The notes: generated by a model from the letters alone, not told the origin. Positions 1 through 12,761 are shown, numbered from the stretch's first letter. The stretch is 64,000 bases of DNA from Syncephalastrum monosporum B8922 (GCA_000697355.1 JNEN01001222.1:62001-126000); one strand, 5' to 3'. Numbers and translations: made by a program.

Positions 1-2278
1 GGCGCGTATCACCATATCGACATGGAATACATACCCCGCCGCCTTCGAACCGTTGCATTTGATACTCTTCAAAGGTAGCAACATAAGACTAATAAAGAAT
101 AATACATCAGTGTCGTGTCCAGCCCCGTCCAGTGTACCTTTTTCTCTTACAGCATAACCATTCGCAGGGCCTGAAAGAATCACGGTGATATCGTCCGCCA
201 TATCTTCGCCGTAATGTTTCACCAGGGTAGCCTTGATCGCTTTTCGCAGGCGCCGGCCGCTCATGGTCGTGAATTCGGCGGGCACGCCTGCAATAAAGAC
301 ATTGCCCACGCGCAGCAGCTGTACGTCCAGAATACGGGGTTGCCAGTCGTAAGGTACGGAGAATTCTCCCGAATTGAGCAAAACTGTGGTTTTTCATCCG
401 TCAATATCTGTGATCGCTTTACTACTTTTTTTTCCTTGACGTACTTGGCTTGGGTGCATGACACATCTTTTGCTTCTGACTCGGTCGTTGGAGCAACACC
501 AGCTTTGCGAGTTCCCAAAACGTCGTCTCATACGTCATATTCTGCTCATCTGTTAAACATCGTTCTGAGTTTCCTATCGTATCACGTGGTGCTAACCTGG
601 TGCAGCCACCGCATGGCTGGGCCATCCGTCGTGCCTGCGCCTACATAACAGAAAATGGGGCATGAGATAATGAATCTGCCTTCTCCCCCACTTCACCCCA
701 GAAATCGTGTTGCTGCTTTACCGAATGCATATCCCTATTATGATGGTTTCGGATACGATGAATAAAAAAGTATTTAAATTTATCTCTGGATCATTTACCA
801 TGGCAGGTGGGCACGGCGTCACAATGTCACCAGCCGCCGTACGAACTTGCTCTTTGGTGATGTCCCAGTATTTCTGTCGATAATCCACAGGTCCATCGAG
901 TGATACGCCATCTTGCATGAAAAGCTGGATGGCCATATCCGCTTGATTCTGTCCTATGATGCGGTTTGACTCGTAATGACTCTCGCCTCTACCAGCCGGA
1001 CCGCTGATAGCAAGAAAATTCCCTAATAAGTTTTCTGGCCTATGGTTTCCCTTTTTCTTTTTTTTTTTTTTTTGAACTTGCCTCGCAATGCACTGGGATG
1101 ATCCAGGACAAGGGTGATTAAGAGAGCCATCGCACGGGATATCGGTTCCTTCGCAAAATGGGCCCAGCGTGTTGGGGCTGACATCGCCTTCGTTGGCTTG
1201 CGCAAAGCCGGCTACAAATGGCCCTGTGCCTGCGAGATGGCCCGGATTAAAGTGCTTCTCGGTCGCATAGGCGGCATAGCCTTTGTTATCCCCGTTGATC
1301 AAATGATTGGTATTGTTGACGGATACACCATGCACGGCAAACCTTTTGACATGTATTTATGTCAGCATACACTATGAGAACTCCTTTTGGGATTTTACCA
1401 GCTCACAAGGCCTAGGTCTTCTCCGTTGTGACCACGGAAAGCTAACAACGTCATGAGCTTGTCCACGTCGTGCTCATATGCAGCCCGCTCTTCAGGTGGA
1501 TTCAAGAGGTAGGCAGCGGGTGACCTGTTGATGTTGGTGTGCAGCAGTTCGCCCTCTGTCAGACGGATATCACCTTCCTGGAGCCGGTCATGTGCTTGAA
1601 CAATGGACTTTACGATGCCAGACACCATGGGCTTCACAGTCTCCTCGATCCAACCCCTGACAGGAATCTCGAACAAGGCTGGCAAGAAGTTATGTCATTC
1701 GTCAATACGTCTTCGAGAAAACACCCCTAATGCTCGCCCCGAACAGGGTGCGGCCTGGCCTGCTTTGCTCTGCCATGCTCCCTGGCCCGGGTCCTGTTCT
1801 CCTTGGCATATCACCCTTTTGCCACCCAACCCCCTCTTTCGCCCTGATTTTTTCCTCCGAATCATTTCTGAATGAAAATCAACTCACTGTATTGAAGGTA
1901 TCCGCCCATGCTGCTGTGGGTATGAGTACTTGACAACATGACGTTATCAATGGTGTAAACATCAGGTCCGTAAATTTCTTGCAGCTGTTTCACGACTCGC
2001 ATCTTGACAATATCGCCCATGGACTGGGTATCGGTGTTGACAAAGGCGATATATTTGTGGGACACAATGTCCTGGACAACAAATGCCCGCGCATAGACAC
2101 GTTGTAAAAGGCCTTTTCCTACTTGTTGAAAGTCGGCATAGCCCATCAAAGGGATCTGAGATATTGGTCCTGTAATATCCCCAATGCCGGTGCCTATGTT
2201 GTATCGAGTCGAACGGGTCCATACTGCCGTTGGGAGACAGACACAAATGATTGTGGTGAGGAAGATGAAAAAGTGCAT
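1..2278 (-). CDS. Neutral/alkaline ceramidase, 3' end cut by window edge
   Basis: Hydrolyses ceramide to sphingosine and fatty acid; the N-terminus is hydrophobic (signal peptide or anchor), so secreted or lumenal. Exons I can place (minus strand): 1888-2278, 1399-1678, 1082-1342, 799-1003, 722-734, 597-640, 445-544, 151-383, 35-88, with more beyond the edge. Family motifs appear in order: GTGIGDITGP and SSTHTHSSMGGY (His/metal-site region) in exon 1, NINRSPAAYLLNPPEERA in exon 2, NGDNKGYA in exon 3, TDGPA in the 44-nt exon, CHAPKP joining ILLNSGE across an intron, GVPAEFTTMSGRRLR, then FEEYQMQRFEGGG. Phases agree across all these joins. Oddities are a 13-nt exon and a GC donor (GCAAGT at 1081-1076). 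The start is the first Met of exon 1. It is divergent to the GT15 gene. Family assignment is secure; the C-terminal beta-sandwich lies outside the window. Confidence 0.9.
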
Positions 2279-3207
2279 GGAAAAGGAAAGAGTTTAGTCG
2301 GATTCCGTCGAATTTGAAGTGCCGGCACATTTATTTTGTTGTGAGCATTGGGGTTCACTGCGAATATGGGGGCAGTGCGCATCCTGTGCAGCATTCGTCA
2401 TATTTCCAACCTTAATAATAAAAAAGGCAATCAGCTTTTTTCCTTTGGATCGACATGCTCTCGCATAAATTATTTTCCATCGCACTCTCTGTTTTGTTTG
2501 GCCTTGTCCTGCCTCAATGTCTCTCAGCTTGGATTAGCAGATCGTGCCAAGAGACATTCATGGCATCCATTGGATATGTCCTCAAATGGTTTCCACCAAT
2601 GATCTTTTTGCTGTTTGATACGTCTGGCCTTCTTCCCGTTAAAACATGACCAACCCATTCTAACCAAGATACAGTAGTTGCAGTGTGTTCAAGCAAGATG
2701 TTATGTAAGTAGCCCAAGACACGCTTAGTTTCTTTACACTTTTTTCCCTCGGTTCTCTCATTCTAGACTGAGGAACAGAAAAGAAAAAAAAATACCGGGA
2801 AAGCAGTCAGGCGCGATAATGCCAAGGCGTTCATTTTCGCCGCTCCAAAAAAAAAACATAAATGAACCACAATAGAGATATATCTGCATGGCTATGTTTA
2901 ATCCCAATATTTGACACGGTCAGTTAAGAAGAATAAAGGTAGTAGCACGGACAACACGATATACATATGAAAGAAAGAGCGAAGCATTTGGCAATAAAAT
3001 GGAAAATTTGTAAATTTTGGCCACTTAATGAAAAAATCTGGGAAAGCCTGGCAGCATGACGATCGTGCACTATTGGGTCTGAGTTTGTCCAACCATAAAG
3101 ATGGTTGTCGTCCGCGGCACCATGGCTGTCTGCTACAATACCCTGGTCCTCGCTTCTTTTCTGCGTCCTTCCTTTACCTCACTTTCTTCTTTCCTTTATC
3201 TTAGTCC
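2279..3207. other. Divergent intergenic region, ceramidase / GT15
   Basis: About 930 bases between two divergently transcribed genes, presumably holding both promoters. It is AT-rich with several A-runs. A plus-strand 64-codon ORF at 2455-2649 begins like a signal peptide, but nothing around it supports a gene. No other signal is seen. Confidence 0.5.
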
Positions 3208-4978
3208 ATGCGCTTCAGTATACCATACATACTGGCTTTGCTGCTACTGTCAGTTTTCTACTTTGGCTCAATCCACTACGTCTCCAGGACCACCTCGACC
3301 TCCTTTTGCAGCCAAGTTGCAGGAGATTCTCAGTACCTTATGGCACAGGAGGAGGGTCAGCCGAAAGAGGTGGTTCTCTCCTCAAATGATAGAAAAGAGG
3401 GTGACCAACAAGACGCGCAAGAGGACACCAGCCAAGGTGGTATCCGACCCTTCTCGAATGCGACTCCACCGCAAGAGGCCCCATCTCCGGCTATTGACGA
3501 CAAGCTCGAAGAAAGCGATCCGTTCCCGTTGTGCGCGATGAACCGAAACAGCACTCTCCTTGAGCCAAACCATAAAGGCAACAAGACTGAAAAGGCCAAG
3601 GCAGCCATTGTGATTCTCGTCCGAAACAGTGAGCTCGGCGCAATGCGACGAACACTGCGTGAGTTTGAAGAGTGAGTGATTTATTTTTTTTTATTTCCCA
3701 TTTCAAGTGTTCTATATCGCATCAACTTACTCATGGCTTGGTGTACCTTCTCAGTCGCTTCAACCGAAGATTTAATTACCCATACGTCTTTCTGAACGAT
3801 GAACCCTTCACCGAGGTATTCCAGCAGTCGATTCTCCAGCTTACTCAAGCCAAGGTCGAGTTTGGTCTGGTTCCAGAGGAGATGTGGTCCGTCCCATCTT
3901 GGGTGAACGAGACTGAAATGCACGAGCGGATGGATCAGCTGCAAAACAAAGGGATCCTCTATGGTGGTTCTCTTTCCTACCGCCACATGTGCCGTTTTAA
4001 CTCGGGCTTCTTTTATCGCCATCCGCTTTTACAAAAATACGAGTATTACTGGTGAGGATAGATACGAAAACAGACTACCCTTCTTCGACTTCGTTGCGCT
4101 AAATGTCTATAACTTCTATAGGCGGGTCGAACCTGGCGTTCACTTTTACTGCGACCTCGATTATGACCCGTTTCTTTTCATGCAGAAGAACAACAAGATG
4201 TACAGTTTCACAGTCGCGCTCCAGGAAATTCCAGAGACCATTCCCACTCTATGGGAACACACCTTACGCTTCGCCCATAAGAATGGACTGAAGACTAAAC
4301 TGCTTCGAATGTTTGGTGATGAATCAGGCTACAATCTATGCCACTTTTGGTCCAACTTTGAAATCGCCTCGCTACAATTATGGCGAGATGAACGATATCA
4401 GGTACGACAAACGATTCCGTCGGGAAAAGACACAGGACACAAAAAAAGTCTTGGCATCTAAAATGATATAACCCCTCCTTCTCACACGCATGCCACACGC
4501 CCTGCTTATTATCACTTAGGCATATTTCGACTATCTTGATCGGACGGGAAATTTCTTTTACGAGCGCTGGGGTGATGCGATCGCTCATTCCTTGGCAACT
4601 GGCCTCTTTCTGGAGAAATCGCAGGTGCACTTTTTTACCGACATTGGCTACAAGCACGATAATTTTGTGCATTGCGTGGATGACGGCGTCATGGGCAAAT
4701 GCATGTGTCCCCGTAAGTGTATATATACCATACAGATAATCCATACGATGCTGACCGATCTATTTTGTCTTTAGAAAACGAGGGTAACTTTGATTATGGC
4801 TGGGGTTCCTGCCTACCTGTAAGTATCGTTTGAGGTTCTCACTAAATGATGTACTGATTGTACTTGACCTTAGAACTGGGAGCAGTACCCTGCTGAAGGC
4901 CGTCGATGGGACTTTAAGCCAAATGGTGACCAAGTCTTTGATGACAACCGCGTGATTAAGCGACCGGATCTCGTCTAG
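3208..4978 (+). CDS. KTR/MNT-type alpha-1,2-mannosyltransferase (GT15)
   Basis: Golgi type II membrane enzyme that transfers mannose from GDP-Man onto O- and N-linked glycans. Six exons: 3208-3671, 3755-4051, 4122-4401, 4520-4712, 4775-4818, 4874-4978, giving 460 aa. A short cytosolic N-terminus is followed by one hydrophobic anchor (residues about 7-22) and a Ser/Asn/Gln-rich stem to about residue 120. The catalytic domain starts at KAAIVILVRNSEL and carries FNYPYVFLNDEPF, YRHMCRFNSGFF, the split YYW/RVEPGVHFYCD motif (metal and GDP-Man site) and HFWSNFEIA, whose Glu matches the proposed nucleophile of Kre2/Mnt1. GNFFYERWGDA and a C-terminal Cys-rich GSCLPNWEQYP follow. The Met at 3208 was chosen because the anchor follows directly; upstream Mets are in other frames. 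Which KTR member it corresponds to cannot be told. Confidence 0.93.
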
Positions 4979-5837
4979 TCTATCTCATTGTTTTCTACCT
5001 CCATTGTTACCTCTCGCATACCATCAGTAGCATAATACTCATTTTGTCATTCTATACAATTAAAAAACATCTTACAAGCTAAATATGCTATTTCCTTTCG
5101 TAGATATTCACTTCTTCTATAATAGTGCACAAGTGGTAAGCCAAGACAAAGTTATACGCCCACATAGATGGGTCCCGAGATCCTCATGAATTCGAGTAGT
5201 AACACACGATGGTTTTGAAAAGGCAACTCAGCAATCGAGGCAGCAGTGGTATAAAGGATCGACAGCATTTAAAGTTACACATCTGTAAACATGTCATGGT
5301 TCCTTTCTTGCCGTTTTACGTGTGAGATATATGCAGCATCGAGAAATATGTTCAAATGAAAACTGCAGTGGACGTACAAGAGTAATAAAAAATAGGACTG
5401 CACTACGATGCAGATACTTCCTCGGGCTTTGCAAAAGATGTAATGTTTGTCTCTTTTTGTGAATGCTGTTTACGTATAACATTATATGATGCAGAAACTC
5501 GTGGCTGTAACTCGCATAGCATGACAAAAATTGATGGAGCTGTCCATTACAGTTACACCAACTGTAAGCAGAGACAGAATGCAAATCATTTGAATGGGGC
5601 TGATTCTGCAGGTCATTTTCAGCTGATACGGCCGCATATTACGCTGTACCTATGTATGTATGCATGGCGCGCAACAAAAATAGGTCGGTCGTCATATCTT
5701 CTGGTTTCGCAGTGTATCACATAGGGTTTATGAGGGAAGAGGAAAGAAAGGAATGACGTACATGATAACATGGTACAATGGAAAAGCAATGTATGTGTAT
5801 GCGTGTGATTATATACGGATATCTAAAACTATCTATG
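4979..5837. other. Convergent intergenic region
   Basis: About 860 bases between the 3' ends of the GT15 gene (plus) and the first MFS gene (minus). Only short unsupported ORFs are present. The length is more than two short 3' UTRs need, but no coding or repeat structure is visible. Confidence 0.4.
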
Positions 5838-7538
5838 CTATGCTGCCTCCTCCGGCTCCAGTTGTTTGACCTCATCAGGATGCTCGTAGCCACACCAACG
5901 GCGAATACGTTGACCATAGACCTTGAGGAAGAAGAGGACAATCACAGCTGCCCAGGTGAGGGCTGCCAGAAGCACAGTGGTGTACCCCGGGCCGATGGCA
6001 GCGACCATGGGATTGGCCACGAGGGTGAGGACACAGGCAAGAACCATACGGACCAAGTTGGCTGCTGCGGTGGCGGAGGCGCCCTGGCCAGGCACAGCGT
6101 CGACGAGGTAAGCGCTTGTAGCGGTCATGAACTGATTCATGCCAAAGTTCTGGATACCGAAACCGACGATGGGAGCCCACACTGTCAAGCCTTTCTCGAT
6201 CGACCAGCCGAAGAGCAGAAGGCCAAAGGGTATAATGATAATGCCGCACGGCCACAGGTTGACGGCCAGACGGTCTTCGACCTTGACACGTCCGCCGCGC
6301 TTGGCCCGCGCGCGCAGCAGGAGGCGGTCGGACAGCGTATTGTTGACGACCGCACCGCACAAGTTACCGACGCCTGCGCCCAGGAAACTCAGACCTGTCT
6401 GCCAGGACGAGAAGCCGTAGTGCTCTTCGTACAGGTTGGGAATAATCGTCTCGACTGCAAACATGGAGCCGAATGCTACACCCGATATAATCGACGCCAT
6501 GAACACGAATGGGTGTCGAAGCAAGAGGAATGGGCCGATCGGGTTGATGGAGCGCTTCTTCTCGGCCCGATCTACCGTCGTCTTCGTCGCTGCCGTCGTT
6601 TTATCTGCAGGTAGTTTTTCGTTACGCGTCGAGCCTATGTCGCTGTTGTTGACAGGCGTGTCTATGGCCGTGCCCGAGTCCTCCGTGGTTTTCTCATCCT
6701 CGAAGCTTGGCTTTATTGCTCCTGCTGGTGCGGGCGTATCGAATTTCTCGTTCTGTCGATAGGTCTCTGGGAAAGCAAAGAAAAGAGAAAGGGCGACCGC
6801 GCAGCCAAAGGCGAAGCAGAACCAGAATGTAGCACGCCATGTCTCCTTGCTCATGATCAGAAAGCCGCCAATGACAGGTCCTGGAAAAAATATTAGTAAC
6901 ACAAAGCATCGTGTCTAAATGAATGGCTTACCAAGCAGTGGGCCGAAAAAGACACCAAAGAAGTACTTGCTGAAAGCTGCACCTCGTTTCTCCACTGGAT
7001 AACAATCCGCAATCACACCTGCGCCGACCGACTGTCCACAGGACGCACCCATGGCCTGCACGCACCGAAGCACGACAAGGCCCCAAATATTGGTCATCAC
7101 AGCTGATCCAAGCGAGGCCACCGCAAAGATAAGCATCGAAATGATAAACAGCCAGCGACGGATCGAGTAAAAGTCAGAAGCAGATGCCCAGAATACGGGG
7201 GCAATTCCCATGAACAGGATGAACAACGCGGCTGTCAGCGTCGTTGCCATAGAAGGCGCATTCAGATCGGCCGTGATCAATGGTATACCTATTGTTTGTT
7301 GTATAAAAAACATCAATCTTCCCTATTTCCAAGACGACGGAAAATTCTCTTTGTATATACCAGGGAAGTAGATAGTGCTCGAGAAGCCCGAACTGCACGC
7401 ACACAGACCCACCATGACTAAGATGGCGCCTTTCATGGCTGAGCTGTGCAAACGAGGGTCGTCATCGACCGGAGGCCGAAGGAGCAGTCGTGATTTGAGA
7501 ATACGTTTAATCTTGGACTCGACCGGCCTGCCTTCCAT
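5838..7538 (-). CDS. MFS drug/proton antiporter, DHA1 family, copy A
   Basis: Predicted 12-helix plasma-membrane exporter of small molecules, 525 aa. Exons: 7361-7538, 6932-7288, 5838-6880. After TM1 (GAILVMVGLCACSSGFSSTI) comes the motif-A loop SDFYSIRRW. The antiporter motif-C region GPVIGGF is split by intron 2. A charged central cytosolic loop (about residues 215-290, rich in Glu, Thr and Lys) separates the two six-helix halves. The C-terminal half contains QNFGMNQFMTATSAYLVDAV and GQGASATAAANLVRM, characteristic of the fungal Qdr/Dtr/Flr-like DHA1 group. It is a tandem paralogue of the next gene upstream: exon 2 has exactly the same length (357 nt) and both shared introns are at the same positions and phases. 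Substrate unknown (drugs, polyamines and weak acids are possibilities). Confidence 0.9.
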
Positions 7539-7915
7539 TGCATTAAATTAAATAAATGGAAGATGGTATAGAATAGAAGACAGTTTGCGGATCAAGAAAA
7601 ACAAAAGAGACAACCTGGCTTTTTTTTTTTATTTTCTTTCTTTTCAAAAATAGAGCGCTTCTCAAGTGCAGCACAAGTCGGATCAAAAACCGAAACCCCG
7701 CCGCCAATGAGACCGCTGTCCGTCCTTTTTCCTCCGCATCTCCCCGCCCTTGTGAAAATAAACTCTGGAGCACGTCTTCAAGGGAACACTAAATATTCAA
7801 TGTTTCTGTTGATGGGTGATGTATGAGAATGATGCAATAAAGTACTAGTGGTAATGATGATACATGAGGCGATAGGGTCGCGGGATGGGATGAAATTATT
7901 TCTTCTATGGATATT
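7539..7915. other. Spacer between tandem MFS genes
   Basis: About 380 bases holding the promoter of copy A and the 3' end of copy B. On the minus strand the leader contains a long A/T run (7620-7632). No ORF is supported. Confidence 0.4.
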
Positions 7916-9641
7916 TCATGCAATGTTGCTGTCTTCTGATTTCTCGTTCGGCTGCTCATAACCGGACCAGCGTCGCAGACGATGACCATAAAACTTGAGG
8001 AAAAACAAAACAACGACTGAGGCCCAAGTGAGCGCTGCAAAGAGGACAGCTGTCCAGCCAGGTCCGAGCGCATTCACCATCGGGTTTGCGACGAGCGTCA
8101 GGATGCACGCAAAAATCATGCGCATAAGATTCGCGGACGCAGTGACAGTGGCCCCTTTCCCGGGAACAGCATCGACAAGATAGGCGCTCGTCATTGTCAT
8201 GATCTGGTTCATACCAAAGTTCTGGATGCCAAAACCGACAATAGCGGCCCATACCGAGAGGCCATAATTGATAGACCAGCCAAACAAGAGAAGACCAAAC
8301 GGAATGACGATGATGCCACAAGGCCAGGCATTAACCGTGATGCGATCTTCGACGCGCACAGCACCGCCACGTCGGGCGCGTGCGCGCATTAAAAGACGAT
8401 CCGAAAGGAATGTATTGCATATGGAGCCAATCACGTTGCCAACGCCAGCACCGAGGAAGCTGAGACCTATGTATTCCAAGAATATCAATGGCTTGGGTTT
8501 GTTGTATTTGCAAACAAAAAGTGCTCTGCATACCTGTTTTCCAAGAGCTAAAGCCATAATGCGCCTCATAAAGATCGGGGATGATGGTCTCGACTGCAAA
8601 CATAGCACCAAAAGCGATACCTGAGACAAAGGCAGCCATGGCAACAAATGGATGGCGCAGGAGCAGGGCGGGTTCCAGAGGGTTGATTCTTTTGGTGGGC
8701 TGTGGTGAGGGTGCTGTGGATGGATTGGCTGCGGCCTCCTTCTCCTTGACTTCGCCATCTGCAAGCACATCTGTAGTCGTCACAACCGAGTCATGGTCGC
8801 GCGGAGGCTTTGATGCGCATGCAGGTGCATCAAACTTCGAATTTTCTCGATACGTCTCGGGTAAAAGGAAGAACAAGCTAACCACAAGAGAAAGTCCAAA
8901 AGCCAAGCAGAACCAAAAGGTTGCTCTCCAGCTTTGTTGGCTCATGACAAGGAAACCACCAATGACAGGACCTAGAAGGAAACATGAGCCCAATGCATGA
9001 AAATATGCAGTCAAAAATACTCACCGATCAGAGGACCAAAGAAAATACCAAAAAAGTATTTGCCAAAGGCTGCGCCGCGCTTTTCAACTGGGTAACAGTC
9101 CGCAATGACACCGGCACCGACGGATTGGCCGCAAGAGGATCCAACGGCCTGAACGCACCGTAAAACAATCAGGCCGCCAATATTTTGGACGAGGGCCGCG
9201 CCGAGAGATGCCATGGCAAATATAATCATAGCCAAGATAAAGAGGATACGCCGCACCTTGAAATGGTCCGAAATGGAGGACCAAAACACAGGGGTGATCC
9301 CCATGAACAGGACGAAAAGAGCGGCCGTCAGCGTCGTATTCATAGAGCTCGCTTGAAAATCAGCTGTAATTGCGGGCATGCCTAGAAAAAAAAAAAAAAG
9401 CTCCCAGATCAGCCACCGATGCTGGGCAGCATGGACGCGATTCTGTGAACCTACCAGGGAAATAGATGGTGCTTGCGAAGCCTGCGGTACTTGCACACAG
9501 ACCCATCATGAGGAGAATGATACCCTTCTGTCGCGAACTTAGCAGGCGCGGATCGATATCCACGGATGGTCGGGGATGCAGCCGAGATTGGAGCATGTGT
9601 GCGAAACCGGATTGGCCAGTAGGCGAAGCGTTGTCCGCCAT
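7916..9641 (-). CDS. MFS drug/proton antiporter, DHA1 family, copy B
   Basis: Tandem paralogue of the downstream transporter, 510 aa, 12 predicted helices. Exons: 9455-9641, 9025-9381, 8534-8971, 7916-8466. It shares the N-terminal RLHPRPSVDIDPRL segment, TM1 (GIILLMMGLCASTAGFASTI), the SDHFKVRRI loop, GPVIGGF and the GFGIQNFGMNQIMTMTSAYL stretch. The central loop (about residues 215-270, ending near KRINPLEP) is divergent in sequence from copy A. It has one extra intron (8467-8533, 67 nt, phase 1 in a Gly codon of SSWKTG/LSFLGAG) that copy A lacks at the identical site. Splicing is required there, because the intron contains frame breaks. The two genes lie head to tail on the same strand, so each probably has its own promoter. 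Confidence 0.9.
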
Positions 9642-12600
9642 ATTTTATCAGAAGTGTGAAATATGTGTCGATAGAAAGGGACTGTCGGATCCATCTAATT
9701 TTTGAACGACAGGCAGCCTTTTATATGGTCATTCATGCCAGGGATCCAAGCGGAGAAGTGCCGCGCATAGACTTATCCGAAATGTTATGTCGTCCGCCAT
9801 CTCCGCGCTGGCCCTGGATCGACATCCGAACGCCCCCGCCGCGCGCCTGGCATACGTCTTTCATGTTTTTATGTCGCTCCCAGCATAGAATCACTATGGA
9901 ATTGCGGGTTTTTTCAAGGTGTACGATACAGCCTGTCTACCTTGGTCTAAAACATTCGTCTTGTGTCGTGTGAGAACTTTGAAATCTATAGCAAACTGTC
10001 TTTTATGGTTTTGCGGGCATTTTCGTTCATGCTGCCAAATTGGGCATGTTTCACCTCTTTGTTAACACGTCTTCATATGTCATTCTTCGATGAATAGGTA
10101 TGTGTAACTGGGTTTAAAGTGCTGCGACTTCCCCGGTTGACCGCCCATGTTGCAGTCGATGCTAGCAGACACGCTTGAGAGGGATTTTCGCACATGAGCG
10201 CCGACTTTATCAGATCCTCAGGATTAATTTGCCTCTTCACTTTAGTCAATCAGAAACCATGTACACTAGATTTCTCATACTTTTGTTCTGATCGGACATG
10301 TTAATTCAAGGTATACGTATATATCGCAGCACCACGACTGTACCAGCTAATTTTTCCATCGTACACACAGCAAACCTATCTTCATTTACAAATTTCTTGG
10401 TCAGGAAGGATTTGCGAAATTCGGCTTTTCGCTGTCAAAAGATGCGTAAGTGATGCTCATTGAAATGGAATATCGGACTGTCTTGTATGGTTCGCGCAGA
10501 CTTTCTCACCGAGATGTGTTAAACAGGATGAGGTCTCCGGCTTCTTGCCTTTCTTCCTACAACATTGTATGTACTGATGTTTGTAATGGGAGCGTTATCA
10601 GACATATAGGGCTGTCCTGTACCTGCATGGCTTTTAGGGCCACGTTATTCATCTCCGACTTGGTACTACACCGAAAGAATGAGTCGCTTGACTGCAGTTA
10701 TGCGTGAACTACCCATGTTGGTACCTGTCGATGATTGTTCCATTTGTTGATGTGCGTTTTTCGATGAACAGTTTGATTGGCGCCCCAATTTCTAGGAGTA
10801 TAATTCTCTAGCCGTCTTCTTCCTATTAATTAAGCCACCTTTTTGCCCTTCCGTTATGATGTGTTTTGATGGCCAACTTATGCTTGGAGGAAAGCTGCAT
10901 ATATCGCTCAAGTATGCACATTGAATAAAACAGTTTGACTTGCTGGCATAGGCAGAATGATGTGTGTGCATATCGGCCATCCAACCAGGCGTTTAGACAG
11001 AGTGTAAACATATGCCTTATTCTGTTATGCTCTCACAGTGAATCTTTGATGTTAACAGGGCAAATTCAGAGCCAAGGATGCTTGGAAGAACCCTCTCTGG
11101 GACGCACGTGCTTCAAGGTTTAGAGTTGACTTTGAGAACGAGCGACTTATGGAAACAGCTCTTAAGATCAGAGTGATGTTTACTTATCTTTATGTTTGCG
11201 CACGGAATTCAATCCGGCTGAAACGTTCACGAAGGAGCCTGCCGAAATGACAATCATCGTCTTTGCCATTACCAAGCCACAGCAGACTATCGTGTCTGCT
11301 CTGCATAAGTTAAATACGCAGCGTTCCCTTTTTTAATATCTGGCGCAGCCAGAACTTCTTTGGCGCGTTGACTCATCCAGTGCTCTACCGAGTCTTCAGG
11401 ACATAAAATCAAGCCACTACTGCTTGCATTTAACAAACGAAATTTTGCTTAGATATTATATCGTAGGAAATGAGATGCATATTAAACCCATTCCCAGGGT
11501 TGGGGGCACATAAATTGTCATAAACAATGCTGATCCCTTGCAGGACTACATATGTCCAGAGACATGCAAAGATTGGAATGGAACTCTAAGCTCAGTTTGC
11601 TAATATTATCGGGTGCGCGTTCTTTTTTTTTATGAACGCTATAAAAAAAAGAGTCCATACTCTCTATTCATGGATTAGCAATCCCAGACCTTTAATACAA
11701 ATCGATCTCATGATACAAGTACCCTCCGATAGCTTTATTTATATCAAGCAGGACAGACGAAAATGTGTCTGTCCTTTTGTTTATGTAAATCATTTACCGT
11801 TTTGCTGTCGTGCAGATTTGTGCAACGTGCAAAAACTTTTGAAGGCTTTTCCACGATGTGACACAGATAGGGTGGGCGCAGGTTGCCATGGCTGACTTCT
11901 ACTATACTGTACATTCTATGTACAATAGTCAAAAGCCTGTGTATCATCTATAGGATTATGTGCTGCACCAATGAATTTGACACAGTATAGGGTTATTATA
12001 TAAGTGTACGTCTCTCACACGTTGAGTAGCGTGGTTGCATAGATTCGGAGCTTTGAATTCGGTGATATGAGCGATTTGGGGTGGAGGGTTGGTGCAAACA
12101 CAGCATAAGCAAGAAAAGGCAGGCTAGTACCAGACGACGTTAGCGTGATGCATGGGTCGAAGTCTTTAATTCGTACGGACACACTGTGTCACTTTCCTTC
12201 GGTCTGCGTTGCGTTGTAAGCAATCATAGATTTTTATGTTATGTCATTGACCAAATAAGCGACAGCGGGTTGGAACGGGGTTGCGATGGAAATTAACGCG
12301 TTGGCATTTTCCTCCTCTTCTCCCCTCTTGTAACACTCGTCTTTAAAGTTACTTTACGCGCCCAACTGAAAAGCAAAAAGCTATAAAAAGTAAAAAGGAC
12401 CAAAAAGAAAATAAGTGCCATCATCCGGCAGACACGTCCTTTTTTTCCCTGTTTTCCTTTGCTTTCGCCACTTGCAAAAAAAAAAGTAAAAAGCACGCGG
12501 CAACAGCACAACGGTAAAGGTCGCCATGACAACAATCGCGAACTAAAGAAAGGCTCATTTCCTTTTTGCTCGTGGCGTTATGTCTAGTTCAATCACAACA

Positions 12601-12761
12601 ACAGATTGACGTGTACGCTTCGTCGTCCTCACCGTCTACAAAAGAGTATTTTACGGAATTTTTGGATCGACACTTTACCTCCCTGAGAAGAAGCAGGGTT
12701 AAACACTGATAATGCCTGAAGAATTCCAAAAGTATGGTTATATTGCATTCAACATTCTGCC
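9642..12761. other. Gene-poor region of 3.1 kb
   Basis: AT-richer than the flanks and without any ORF showing family motifs; the longest ORFs are about 85-105 codons with atypical composition. The first 300 bases probably include the promoter of MFS copy B and the last 300 that of RFC1. Short words such as ACTGTCTT..TATGGTT recur loosely near 9990 and 10475, which could mark decayed repeats, but no terminal repeats or target-site duplications are evident. Possible old transposon debris; nothing firm. Confidence 0.4.

Noticed and set aside
2455..2649. Plus-strand ORF that begins like a signal peptide
   Set aside because: Only 64 codons, no Cys pattern or downstream exon found, and it lies in the shared promoter of two divergent genes.
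11340..11410. GGTAGAGCACT-like sequence on the minus strand resembling a tRNA D-arm
   Set aside because: No acceptor stem, anticodon stem or T-loop could be paired around it, and no terminator T-run follows.
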